From positions 1 to 42,587 of the forward strand of contig CACIHQ010000011.1 of the NCBI GenBank assembly GCA_902586495.1: a stretch of DNA of 42,587 nt, given 5' to 3'. The notes below the pieces were generated by a model, which saw only the letters and a list, made by a program, of their open reading frames with translations, had not been told where the DNA came from and did no database searches. The position numbers were made by a program, and so were the translations under genes. The DNA comes from an uncultured Pelagibacteraceae bacterium (GTDB taxonomy: Bacteria; Pseudomonadota; Alphaproteobacteria; Pelagibacterales; Pelagibacteraceae). Of this stretch, positions 8,909 to 17,545 are shown in pieces (within the stretch, counting starts at the first letter, position 1; each line of letters starts with the position of its first letter).

Positions 8909-10489
8909 ATGTTTGAAATTTTAAAACAAATTTATCTTAATTCCATTATTTATGACAAGATTTTAACTGATAAATCAATAAAAGAATTAAGATACAAACC
9001 AAGTGCTCATTTACAATCCTCTATTGTTAAAATCAAAACAAAAAAATTTAATATTCATGATTTTTCTCATGATGATTTTTGGACTAATAAGGGGTTAAAT
9101 GAAAAACAATTGCAGAAACTAAATAATTTTTATTGGCTTTTTAGCCTTGATTTAAAATCACCATCAAAATCTGTTCAAGCAATAATTAAAAGTTGGATAG
9201 AAAAAAATCATAAGTATAATTCAAAAACCTGGAAGTTTAAATTAACCTCAAAAAGAATTATTTCATTGTTATCTAATACAAATTTAACTTACGACAATGG
9301 AGAAAAGCAGTATCAAAAAGATTTTAACTTTATTATACATAAACAAACATTGCATCTCATTAATCAAATAGAAAAAGAAAAATGTCTCAATAATAGGATT
9401 ATAGGTGCAGCAGCAATCATTCTGGTTGGACTTTCATATAAAAGTGAAAGAAACATAAAATTAAAAGGCTTAGAGCATCTAAAAAAAATCATTAATTACA
9501 CTTTTGATAATGTTGGCATTTTAAAATCTAGAAATATTAAATCATCTATTTTTTTTCTTAAATATCTAATATTGATCCGAGAATGGTTCAAAGAATCTCA
9601 ATCTGAAATACCTGAATTCGTAGATGAATATATTTTTAATTTGGGGCAGTCATATGCATTTTTTTGGAGTAATTTAAAATTTGATCCTTTATTCAATGGA
9701 AATAATAATTCCAATAATGAGGAGTTTGATAATTACTTAAAAAGACACGGATATTCCTTCAAGAATGATAATTTTGAATTTTCGGATTATGTGAGTTTTA
9801 AGAATAAAAAAATAAATTTGATAATGGATATTGGTTCATCACCAAGTAGAAAATTTTCTGAAAAATATCAGGCAGGTGCTCTCTCATTTGAATTTGCCTC
9901 TAATGGAAAAAAAATTTTCACAAATTCAGGTTATTTTGAGAAAAATAACTCAAAATTTAATCAAATCTCAAAATCTTCTGCAGCACATAATGTATTAATC
10001 GTTGATGATAATTCATCTTGTAAATTCATAAAAAATTCAGTCTCAAATCTTGAAATCAAAAATAAATTAAAAATAAGTATAAAAAAAATTAATTATGAAA
10101 AAAATGAATGGAAAATTATAGCATCTCATGATGGATATCTTAAGAAATATGGTTTAATTTATGAACGAGAAATAAACTTTTTTCCAGAAAAAAATAGATT
10201 AGTAGGAATTGAAAAGCTTAACTCCAAAAAAATTATTCCTAATCTCAAATTTGATATAAGATTTCATTTAGATCCATCTACAAAAATAATGAAAACCCAA
10301 GATGAAAAAACTATATTAATTGAATTAGATTCAGAAGGGTGGAAATTTATTTGCGATGATTATAATATCGATATTGATAATGGTTTATATTTCGGTGATA
10401 AAAATACATTTGTAGAAAATCAAAATATATTTATATCAGGTATAACTAGTGAAAATAACGCTATAAGATGGGAATTGTCTAAAATTTAG
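8909..10489 (+). CDS. Heparinase II/III family protein
   Basis: A 526-residue protein with the two-part layout of the heparinase II/III family: an N-terminal alpha-helical toroid (about residues 1-290) and a C-terminal beta-sandwich (about 300-526). The most diagnostic stretch is AGALSFEFASNGKKIFTNSG, followed by KFNQISKSSAAHNVLIVDD, the family's conserved AAHxTLxxd block. Some family members are polysaccharide lyases acting on uronic-acid polymers, but this rpe-purH-linked alphaproteobacterial branch has no established substrate. No signal peptide is visible, so a cytoplasmic location is likely. It sits 8 bases before purH. Confidence 0.88.
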   Translation: MFEILKQIYLNSIIYDKILTDKSIKELRYKPSAHLQSSIVKIKTKKFNIHDFSHDDFWTNKGLNEKQLQKLNNFYWLFSLDLKSPSKSVQAIIKSWIEKNHKYNSKTWKFKLTSKRIISLLSNTNLTYDNGEKQYQKDFNFIIHKQTLHLINQIEKEKCLNNRIIGAAAIILVGLSYKSERNIKLKGLEHLKKIINYTFDNVGILKSRNIKSSIFFLKYLILIREWFKESQSEIPEFVDEYIFNLGQSYAFFWSNLKFDPLFNGNNNSNNEEFDNYLKRHGYSFKNDNFEFSDYVSFKNKKINLIMDIGSSPSRKFSEKYQAGALSFEFASNGKKIFTNSGYFEKNNSKFNQISKSSAAHNVLIVDDNSSCKFIKNSVSNLEIKNKLKISIKKINYEKNEWKIIASHDGYLKKYGLIYEREINFFPEKNRLVGIEKLNSKKIIPNLKFDIRFHLDPSTKIMKTQDEKTILIELDSEGWKFICDDYNIDIDNGLYFGDKNTFVENQNIFISGITSENNAIRWELSKI

Positions 10490-10497
10490 ATTTAATA

Positions 10498-12039
10498 ATG
10501 GAGAAAATTCAAAAAGCATTAATTTCAGTTTCAAATAAAGATAATTTAGAATCGGTAATTGATAGCTTAAAAAAATACAAGATTGAAATTATAAGTTCAG
10601 GTGGAACCTACAAAAAAATAAAAAACCTTGGCTTTAAATGTACTGAATTGTCAAATTTTACAGGCACAAATGAAATTTTAGACGGAAGAGTAAAGACACT
10701 ACACCCAAAAATTTATGGGGGAATTCTTTTTAAAAGACAAAATAAAAAACATCTGAGTGAAATCAAAAAGAAAGGTTATGAAAGTATTGATCTTGTAATT
10801 GTAAACTTTTATCCCTTTGAAAAGGTATTATCGAATAATTACAGCCATAATAAAATAATTGAAAATATTGATATTGGAGGACCCTCAATGGTGAGAGCCG
10901 CTGCAAAAAATTACAAAGATGTTGTGGTTATCTGTAATCCAAATCAATACAAATACCTTATTGATGAAATTAATACTAATAATGGCTCAACAAGTTTGGA
11001 TTTTAGAAAAAAGTTGGCTGAAGAGGCATTTATGGAAACTGCTTATTATGAATCAAAAATTTTTGAATTTTTTAACAAAAAAAACAAAAACATTTTTCCA
11101 TCAAAAATTTTTTTTTCAGGTAAATTAATAAAAAAAACACGATATGGAGAAAATCCACATCAAGAAGCTGCAATATATGCTAAAAACTACAATTCAGACA
11201 TTATCCAAATTAGCGGCAAGGAATTAAGTTATAATAATTATAATGATATTTACTCAGCATTAAGCCTTACAAAATCATTACCACACAATAGAGGTGTTGT
11301 TATAATAAAACATGATAATCCATGCGGCGTTTCAATTCATCAAAATAAAATCAAATCTTTTAAAGAGGCTCTAGATAGCGATCCAATCAGCGCTTATGGG
11401 GGTATTGTTTCATGTAATTTTAAAATGAAAATAGATTTAGCTAGAGAAATGAGTAAAATCTTTTTTGAGGTTATAATTGCAAACGGTTTTGATAGTAAAT
11501 CCTTAAATTTTTTAAAAAAGAAAAAAAATTTAAGGATAATTGATTCCTCAGAGTTAAAAGGCAATATCGAATTAAGTTTTAAAAGCAAATTTAATTCAAT
11601 CTTAATTCAAAGTACGGATAATATAATTTTTTCCAAAAAGAATTTTAAGGTTGTCTCTAAAAAAAAACCTAATAAAGAAACTTTAAATAAACTTATTTTT
11701 GCATTTAATGTATGTAGAAACATTAAGTCAAACGCAGTTGTAATAACCCAAAATTACAAAACTGTTGGGATAGGTTCGGGACAACCAAGTAGGCTGGATA
11801 GTTGCCAATTAGCAATAAATAAAATGAAAAAATTTCAAAATTTTAAGAAAAATGAGGAGTTACTTGCCGCTTCAGACGCTTTTTTCCCATTTGTTGACGG
11901 TATAGAAAAGCTTGTACAATCGGGCGTTACTGCAGTTATTCAACCTTCAGGATCAAAAAATGATAAAGATATAATTAGATTTGCTAACCAAACAAATACT
12001 ATTTTGGTATTTTCTAAAACAAGACATTTTAGTCACTAA
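10498..12039 (+). CDS. purH: Bifunctional AICAR formyltransferase / IMP cyclohydrolase
   Basis: Catalyses the last two steps of IMP synthesis: formylation of AICAR and ring closure. The 513-residue protein has the N-terminal MGS-like cyclohydrolase domain (KALISVSNKDNLESVID, ISSGGTYKKI, ELSNFTGTNEILDGRVKTLH) and the C-terminal transformylase domain. The latter shows RYGENPHQEAAIY, IIKHDNPCGVSI with the catalytic Lys-His pair, SDAFFPFVDGIE and GVTAVIQPSGS. The C-terminus FSKTRHFSH is the normal family end, so the gene is complete. It is convergent with phhB with no base between the two stop codons. Confidence 0.98.
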   Translation: MEKIQKALISVSNKDNLESVIDSLKKYKIEIISSGGTYKKIKNLGFKCTELSNFTGTNEILDGRVKTLHPKIYGGILFKRQNKKHLSEIKKKGYESIDLVIVNFYPFEKVLSNNYSHNKIIENIDIGGPSMVRAAAKNYKDVVVICNPNQYKYLIDEINTNNGSTSLDFRKKLAEEAFMETAYYESKIFEFFNKKNKNIFPSKIFFSGKLIKKTRYGENPHQEAAIYAKNYNSDIIQISGKELSYNNYNDIYSALSLTKSLPHNRGVVIIKHDNPCGVSIHQNKIKSFKEALDSDPISAYGGIVSCNFKMKIDLAREMSKIFFEVIIANGFDSKSLNFLKKKKNLRIIDSSELKGNIELSFKSKFNSILIQSTDNIIFSKKNFKVVSKKKPNKETLNKLIFAFNVCRNIKSNAVVITQNYKTVGIGSGQPSRLDSCQLAINKMKKFQNFKKNEELLAASDAFFPFVDGIEKLVQSGVTAVIQPSGSKNDKDIIRFANQTNTILVFSKTRHFSH

Positions 12040-12378
12040 TTATCTCAATTTGTCTATTTTTGCAGCAAGTATAAAATCACTTTCTGCCAAACCTTTAATC
12101 GCATGAGTAAAAATTTTTATTTTGGCATAACCCCAGCCAAACCATAAATCGGGATGATGTCCTTCCAACTCTGCAATCTCACCAACTTTATTGACAAATT
12201 TTTGACTTTGCAAAAAGTCATCAAATTTGAAATTTTTTATTAAGTGAAACCCATCAATTTTGTCCTCAACAACTTTCCACCCGTCAATTTGTTTTAAATA
12301 TTTATGGATCTCCTCGACATTAAAGGGGGGAATATTTCCTTCACAAGGAATACATTTTTTATTTGCTAAATCTGACAT
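12040..12378 (-). CDS. phhB: 4a-hydroxytetrahydrobiopterin dehydratase (pterin carbinolamine dehydratase)
   Basis: A 112-residue PCD/DCoH-fold protein. The family dehydrates 4a-hydroxytetrahydropterin made by phenylalanine hydroxylase. Conserved features are QIDGWKVVEDKIDGFHLIKNFKF, then AELEGHHPDLWFGWGYAKI with the active-site His-His-Pro, and FTHAIKGLAESDFILAAKID at the C-terminus. The N-terminus KKCIPCEGNIPP, with its Cys-x-x-Cys, is usual in bacterial members. No phenylalanine hydroxylase gene is in the window, so the pterin substrate is open. The glycosyltransferase gene ends 2 bases upstream on the same strand. Confidence 0.93.
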   Translation of the reverse strand: MSDLANKKCIPCEGNIPPFNVEEIHKYLKQIDGWKVVEDKIDGFHLIKNFKFDDFLQSQKFVNKVGEIAELEGHHPDLWFGWGYAKIKIFTHAIKGLAESDFILAAKIDKLR

Positions 12379-12380
12379 TT

Positions 12381-13514
12381 CTAAATTTTCATTAAATTAT
12401 ATAAATCATTAGTAACCTTTTCCCAAGAAAAATTTTTAGATACAAATTCAACACCTTGTTGCCTACAGTAATTATTGGGGTTTTCAATAATCTTAGAAAT
12501 ACATCGTATTAAAGAGTCAATTTTTGGTTTAAGGGAAACATTTTTTTCTGTTTTAATTATTTCACTATCAATTTGCAAACCTAAGGATGGATGAAAATAT
12601 TCATCAGTTGACCCTCCCTTGGTAACAACTATTGGCGTACCACATGCTGAAGCCTCTAAAGGAGTTAAATTAAAACCCTCAGCTCTATACGGCGAGACAT
12701 AACAGTTAGTTATGTTATATAACAAATTTAAATTCTTTATGGATAAATTGTCAGATATAAATAATATATCTTCAAGAACTCTATCATTTAGATATTTACT
12801 ATAGTTAGATTTTTTCATTTGCTCTAGATGAATATTTCCTTTTATTTTATATAGATTACTCTGATCTTTTAAAATTAATTTAATATTTCTATATTTTTGT
12901 TTCAAAATACTAAACGCAACTAATAGATAATCAATTCCTTTATTATTTGTCATTCCTCCAACATTTGAAATTATAAAATCATTTTCATTTATTGCTAAAT
13001 TTTCTCTAAACTTTTTTTTTTGCTGTTCTGAGACAGGAAAAAAGTTTTTTATATCTACTCCATGCGGAATAACATGAACTTGATTTTCAGTAAAACCGTG
13101 AATTAAAAACCCTTCTTTAGACCAATTTGAAGGTGTTATAATTCTTAGATCTTCTCTTTCACTAAAATGATTTGGATCTCCATTTATAAACTTTTTTTCA
13201 ATATTTTTTGTTTCAGCTGTGCCATAAACAAAAAGCTTGTTTGAGTTACATTTTTCAAAGTTAAAAGGGAAGGTTATTCTATAAGTTACATCAAAAATCT
13301 CGTCATTATTTGGTGAAAGAATAGAATCTATAATATCATTCATTCTTTCATTAAAACCATTAGAATTTTCAAGCATGTTCCAATTTTCTTTATAAAATTT
13401 AATATCTTTATGTTTCAATTTAATTGGCAAATTTAAAAGCTGAATAAGCTGATACTGATTAACCATTGCATATGAATGATTGATATTCCTCCAGCCCTCT
13501 ACACAGATTTTCAT
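12381..13514 (-). CDS. Glycosyltransferase, GT4-like (GT-B fold)
   Basis: A 377-residue glycosyltransferase; donor and acceptor cannot be told from the sequence. The C-terminal Rossmann domain carries the GT4 signatures: VHVIPHGVDIKNFFP, VGGMTNNKGIDYLL, and YVSPYRAEGFNLTPLEASACG, containing the E-x7-E motif that holds the nucleotide-sugar. The N-terminus MKICVEGWRNINHSYAMVNQ resembles sugar transferases of surface-polysaccharide loci. It begins 13 bases past the 3' end of tRNA-Gly on the same strand and may be read through from the tRNA promoter. It is a plausible accessory gene between phhB and the tRNA. Confidence 0.85.
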   Translation of the reverse strand: MKICVEGWRNINHSYAMVNQYQLIQLLNLPIKLKHKDIKFYKENWNMLENSNGFNERMNDIIDSILSPNNDEIFDVTYRITFPFNFEKCNSNKLFVYGTAETKNIEKKFINGDPNHFSEREDLRIITPSNWSKEGFLIHGFTENQVHVIPHGVDIKNFFPVSEQQKKKFRENLAINENDFIISNVGGMTNNKGIDYLLVAFSILKQKYRNIKLILKDQSNLYKIKGNIHLEQMKKSNYSKYLNDRVLEDILFISDNLSIKNLNLLYNITNCYVSPYRAEGFNLTPLEASACGTPIVVTKGGSTDEYFHPSLGLQIDSEIIKTEKNVSLKPKIDSLIRCISKIIENPNNYCRQQGVEFVSKNFSWEKVTNDLYNLMKI

Positions 13515-13527
13515 AAATTATTAATTT

Positions 13528-13602
13528 TGGAGCGGGCAAAGGGGGTCGAACCCTCGACCTTCTCGTTGGCAACGAGACGCTCTACCACTGAGCTATGCCC
13601 GC
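13528..13602 (-). tRNA. tRNA-Gly (anticodon GCC)
   Basis: Full cloverleaf on the minus strand: acceptor GCGGGCA pairing with TGCCCGC, D-arm GCTC...GAGC, anticodon stem TCTCG/CGAGA around loop TTGCCAA with anticodon GCC (complement of 13568-13570), T-arm with GGTTCGAACCC, discriminator T and an encoded CCA. Length is 75 bases. It lies alone between the divergent Lon-domain gene and the glycosyltransferase. Confidence 0.98.
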
Positions 13603-13611
13603 ACATGAGAC

Positions 13612-13640
13612 AGTATATTTATCTGAATTTTTTTATTCAA
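13612..13640 (-). promoter_or_regulatory. Sigma-70-type promoter for tRNA-Gly
   Basis: On the minus strand, TTGAAT (13640-13635), a 17-base spacer, and TATACT (13617-13612). Transcription should start near 13605, only about 3 bases before the mature tRNA 5' end at 13602. It overlaps, in the opposite direction, the promoter region of the Lon-domain gene. Confidence 0.75.
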
Positions 13641-13653
13641 GCAATATTAACTG

Positions 13654-13662
13654 TGCTATAAT
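13654..13662 (+). promoter_or_regulatory. Extended -10 promoter of the Lon-domain gene (leaderless)
   Basis: TGCTATAAT, a perfect extended -10 element, ends 5 bases before the ATG at 13668. A start 6-8 bases past the -10 falls on or next to the A of the ATG, so the mRNA should be leaderless. No good -35 is visible, as is usual for extended -10 promoters. Confidence 0.65.
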
Positions 13663-13667
13663 TAGAC

Positions 13668-14315
13668 ATGAAAAAAAAAGATTTACCAAAAAAAATAGCT
13701 GTTTTTCCTCTAAGTAATTTCATTGTTTTTCCTAAAACAACAGTCCCACTTAATATTTTTGAGCCAAGATACGTTGATATGATCAATGATAGTATGAAAT
13801 CAGATAAACTTATAGGTATGATTCAACCAAAACTAATTAAGAATGAAAATCAAGATCTACCAGAATTGTATAATGTTGGATGCCTGGGTAAAATCGTAAA
13901 TTTACGAAAAACTGATGATGAAAGATATTTAATCGAACTTAAAGGTTTAATAAGATTTAATCTAATAGATGAAGTTGTTACGAAGAAAAAATATCGCGAA
14001 TTTGAGATAAATTTCGATAAATTTTACGATGACTTAGAGGATCAAAAAGAAGACCTCAAATTTTCTGATTTAGAACTCATATTTAAAGATTTAAAAAATC
14101 TTTTTGAAAAAAAAGGATTTATTATAAATTGGAAAGCATTAGAGCAACAAAGTTTAGATGAAACTATAAATGCTTTAGCTATGGCATCACCTTTTACCTT
14201 GGAGGAGAAGCAGGTGCTTTTAGAAACAAAAAACTTAAACAGTAGAAAATCTAAAATCGCAGATATTTTAACCACTTACACATTTGATCAATATAATAAC
14301 ACAACCATACAATAG
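13668..14315 (+). CDS. Lon N-terminal (substrate-binding) domain protein
   Basis: A 215-residue protein made of a stand-alone LON substrate-binding domain without the ATPase or protease parts. Family features are IAVFPLSNFIVFPKTTVPLN, FEPRYVDMINDSM, IGMIQP and the VGCLGKIVNL / RYLIELKGLIRFNL beta-strand pair. Stand-alone LON-domain proteins are common in alphaproteobacteria next to thioredoxin-like or housekeeping genes; their role is unknown, although peptide or protein binding is assumed by homology to Lon. The C-terminal half is helical. It is convergent with the UbiH-type gene, with 2 bases between the stops. Confidence 0.88.
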   Translation: MKKKDLPKKIAVFPLSNFIVFPKTTVPLNIFEPRYVDMINDSMKSDKLIGMIQPKLIKNENQDLPELYNVGCLGKIVNLRKTDDERYLIELKGLIRFNLIDEVVTKKKYREFEINFDKFYDDLEDQKEDLKFSDLELIFKDLKNLFEKKGFIINWKALEQQSLDETINALAMASPFTLEEKQVLLETKNLNSRKSKIADILTTYTFDQYNNTTIQ

Positions 14316-14317
14316 TC

Positions 14318-15388
14318 CTAAATTATCAAACCACTATCAGCAATCTTAGTAAAATATCTATTGATTGTGTAATTTTTTCCTAAATATCTTACGGTTTTGC
14401 TTAAAGTGTTATTTTTAATCTTATTTTCAAAATTAAAATATTCGTAAATAAAATCTACACAGTTTGAAAAGATAAAATTTTTGTGTTTCATACTATCCTC
14501 AAATTCTTTACAGATTGAATTATCTAAATCTAAACCATTTTTTTTTTTTAAACTTATAAGTCTTAAAATCTCATTTATATCTCTTAAAGACATATTAAAT
14601 CCTTGTCCAGCTAAGGGGTGTATCTTATGAAGTAAATCGCCAAATGCTAAAATATTTTTATGATGGTAAGATCTTAAGTTGACTAATTGAAGTTCAAAAC
14701 TGGAAACTTTTTGATAAGACAAGATTTTATAAAATTTATTAAATCTATTAATTATTTTTTTAAAGTTTAATTCGTCTCTGCCATTATATGAATAAACAAT
14801 CGAAGTTTCCGTATTGGATATTGGTAGAAAAGCTAGGGGTCCTTTGGACGTAAAAATTTGAGAAGCAATGTTATTCTTTAATTTTCTGTGACGAATAATC
14901 GAGGTATAAGCCAAGCTTTTGTAATCTTTTTTTATTCTTCTATGAAAAAATTTTTTAGTGTAGGGACTAAAAATATCTGTATTAATTATTAATTTATAGT
15001 CTTTTTTAAGTAAATTCTTTGGATTTAAGATTTTTTTAAAATTACATTTATGGCTTTTTTTTAAGCTTGTTAATAATAAATTATACAACTTGTAATTTTT
15101 AATTATCGAGAAAAGTTTTTCATTTTGTTTATTAAAATTTAGAATTTTTTCATTATTAAGACTTTCGCTATAAATCTCTATCTTATTAATATCCCATAGT
15201 AAATTTTTTATATTAAGAATATTTTTGTTAAAAAAATCAACATTCGATTTTGAAATACCTATTGTTTGGGTTTTTTTATACTTAAAATTATTATTCGATG
15301 AAAAAATATCTACATATATTCCCTGGTTAATTAAACTTTTTGCTAATGTTAGGCTTATTAAACCATTTCCTAAAATACAAACTTTCAT
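14318..15388 (-). CDS. FAD-dependent ubiquinone-biosynthesis hydroxylase, UbiH/UbiF/COQ6 family
   Basis: Ring hydroxylase of ubiquinone synthesis by family. The protein starts MKVCILGNGLISLTLAKSL, the dinucleotide-binding beta-alpha-beta with GxGxxxx. The second FAD motif is ILAFGDLLHKIHPLAGQGFN, the UbiH-type GD...HPxxGQGxN signature. At 356 residues it is slightly shorter than typical. The frame is open 39 bases further upstream (to 15427), but the conserved FAD motif demands a start at 15388. It is divergent from ftsK. Which ring position it hydroxylates cannot be told; some alphaproteobacteria use one enzyme for several positions. The sequence is very Lys/Asn-rich and diverged. Confidence 0.85.
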   Translation of the reverse strand: MKVCILGNGLISLTLAKSLINQGIYVDIFSSNNNFKYKKTQTIGISKSNVDFFNKNILNIKNLLWDINKIEIYSESLNNEKILNFNKQNEKLFSIIKNYKLYNLLLTSLKKSHKCNFKKILNPKNLLKKDYKLIINTDIFSPYTKKFFHRRIKKDYKSLAYTSIIRHRKLKNNIASQIFTSKGPLAFLPISNTETSIVYSYNGRDELNFKKIINRFNKFYKILSYQKVSSFELQLVNLRSYHHKNILAFGDLLHKIHPLAGQGFNMSLRDINEILRLISLKKKNGLDLDNSICKEFEDSMKHKNFIFSNCVDFIYEYFNFENKIKNNTLSKTVRYLGKNYTINRYFTKIADSGLII

Positions 15389-15418
15389 AATTATTTTAAT
15401 TTTAACAACAAAAATTAG

Positions 15419-17545
15419 ATGATACAAAGATATATATTTGATTCATCTGCTATGGAAATAAAAAAGTTGGGCAATTCATTACTGATTTTTATAACGAGAA
15501 GACTAATAGAAATTACGGGTATTATTATTACTGTTTTTGGTATCCTCCTTTTTTTAGCCCTAATATCCTACTCTCCTGATGATCCAAATTTTATATTTCC
15601 AAAAAATTTACAAATCAAAAATTATTTAGGTTTTCACGGAAGTTATACATCAGATCTTTTCTTTCAATCTGTTGGTTTGATCTCCTTTTTAATACCAATT
15701 ACTTTTACCCTTTCTGGAATAAATATCTTCAGAAAAAAAGAAATTCTCATATTGTTAGAAAACTTATTTTTTATAGTAATTTATTCGATTATTGGCTCAA
15801 TTTTTTTTAATTATTTTTATAAAGATGCTTTTGGTCTTTATATAAATGGGAACGGAGGATTTATTGGACAATATCTAAATGATAACTTTTTAAGTGCGTT
15901 AATTAGTTCAAATGAGAAAATTTTATACTATAGTTTTATTATAATTATTTCTGTTCTTTTTTTATTAAGTATAAATTTAAATATTACAAAATTAATTAGT
16001 TTAATTAAAAAAACGTTTAATGCTGGATTCAGTAAAAAAAAGGAAAATTATACTAATCAAAATGAGATTATAAAAGAGTATATACCTCAAGATGAAATTA
16101 AAAATTTAATTCAAGAAGATTTACCATTTATAAAAGCAGAAAATAATGTGGTAAATAACAAAACTAAATTTAATTTACCATCACTAGAATTGCTCAAAAC
16201 TCCTACAAAAAATGATAGATCTAGGTCAAACAAAGATGATCACATTGACCCTAAATTTTTAGAAAAAATTCTTTTAGATTTTGGTGTGGATGGTAAGATT
16301 AAAAAAATTAGTCATGGACCAGTAGTAACACTAAACCAATTTGAGCCAGCAGCTGGGATCAAGGTTTCAAAAATCATAAATCTTTCAGACGACATTGCAA
16401 GAAATACGAGTTCAGAATCTGCAAGAATATCTACAGTCCCAGGTAGCAATACAATCGGTATTGAATTACCAAATTCGCAAAGAGAAAATGTATATTTGAG
16501 TGAGATCATCAACAACAATGATTTTAAAAAAAAAGAGATAAAATTACCAATTGCATTAGGGAAAAGTATATCTGGTGAACCGATAGTAAGAGATTTAACA
16601 TCTATGCCTCATTTGTTAATCGCTGGTACGACAGGATCGGGTAAATCAGTTTGTATAAATACGATTATTCTCTCATTGCTTTTCAGACATCACCCTGACA
16701 GGTGTAAATTTATTTTGATTGATCCAAAAATGCTGGAGTTATCGACATATGAAGGTGTGCCACATTTACTGTGCCCTGTAATTACCGAAGCAAAAAAAGC
16801 AGCTTCAGTTCTAGGTTGGGTTGTCAAAGAGATGGAAAGTAGGTACAGGCTAATGACTAAAGAAGGTGTAAGAAATATCGATGGCTATAACATAAAACAT
16901 AAACTTCCAATGCCCTACATTGTTGTTGTAGTTGATGAAATGTCTGACTTAATGCTAGTTGCTGGAAAAGAGATAGAAAATTATATTCAAAAATTATCCC
17001 AAATGGCTAGGGCTGCAGGTATACACATTATAATGGCAACTCAAAGACCAAGTGTAGATGTGATAACGGGTACTATTAAAGCTAATTTTCCCACACGTAT
17101 CTCATTTCAAGTTACATCAAAAATAGATAGCAGAACTATTTTGGGTGAGCAAGGTGCTGAGCAACTTTTAGGAAAAGGAGACATGCTTTACATGTCTTCT
17201 GCTAATAAAATAGTTAGAATTCATGCACCCTATGTGTCTGAAAATGAAATTGAGAAAATTAATAATTTTTTAAGATCGCAGGCTGAACCTGATTACATCG
17301 ATGAAATTTTAAATTTTGCAGATGAAAAAGAAATGATTGAAAATTCAAAAAATCAAGGAGATAAAGACGAGCTATATAACAATGCAGTTGAAATAATTAA
17401 ATCAGAGGGAAAAGCCTCAACTTCATTGTTACAAAGAAAATTACAAATTGGGTACAATAGAGCTGCGAGAATTATAGATACGATGGAAGCTGAAGGAATT
17501 GTAAGTAAAGCAAATCATGTAGGAAAACGTGATGTTCTAAAATGA
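15419..17545 (+). CDS. ftsK: DNA translocase FtsK
   Basis: Septal DNA pump that clears and aligns chromosome termini for XerCD recombination at division. Layout over 708 residues: an N-terminal membrane domain with about four helices (residues 20-190), a short linker, and the motor domain with Walker A GTTGSGKS (residues 403-410), Walker B IVVVVDEMSDLM and MATQRPSVDVITG. The C-terminal gamma winged helix (about 645-708) contains LLQRKLQIGYNRAARIIDTM and ends KRDVLK. The linker of about 70 residues is much shorter than in E. coli. A second ATG at 15452 (MEIKKLGNS) is an equally plausible start. The stop overlaps the lolA start by 4 bases (ATGA). Confidence 0.96.
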   Translation: MIQRYIFDSSAMEIKKLGNSLLIFITRRLIEITGIIITVFGILLFLALISYSPDDPNFIFPKNLQIKNYLGFHGSYTSDLFFQSVGLISFLIPITFTLSGINIFRKKEILILLENLFFIVIYSIIGSIFFNYFYKDAFGLYINGNGGFIGQYLNDNFLSALISSNEKILYYSFIIIISVLFLLSINLNITKLISLIKKTFNAGFSKKKENYTNQNEIIKEYIPQDEIKNLIQEDLPFIKAENNVVNNKTKFNLPSLELLKTPTKNDRSRSNKDDHIDPKFLEKILLDFGVDGKIKKISHGPVVTLNQFEPAAGIKVSKIINLSDDIARNTSSESARISTVPGSNTIGIELPNSQRENVYLSEIINNNDFKKKEIKLPIALGKSISGEPIVRDLTSMPHLLIAGTTGSGKSVCINTIILSLLFRHHPDRCKFILIDPKMLELSTYEGVPHLLCPVITEAKKAASVLGWVVKEMESRYRLMTKEGVRNIDGYNIKHKLPMPYIVVVVDEMSDLMLVAGKEIENYIQKLSQMARAAGIHIIMATQRPSVDVITGTIKANFPTRISFQVTSKIDSRTILGEQGAEQLLGKGDMLYMSSANKIVRIHAPYVSENEIEKINNFLRSQAEPDYIDEILNFADEKEMIENSKNQGDKDELYNNAVEIIKSEGKASTSLLQRKLQIGYNRAARIIDTMEAEGIVSKANHVGKRDVLK

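Noticed and set aside
13476..13661. 61-codon plus-strand open frame with ERAKGVEPSTFSLATRRSTTELCPH-like content (shortened here) over the tRNA
   Set aside because: It is the antisense read-through of tRNA-Gly, a well-known spurious ORF type, and it also overlaps the glycosyltransferase start.
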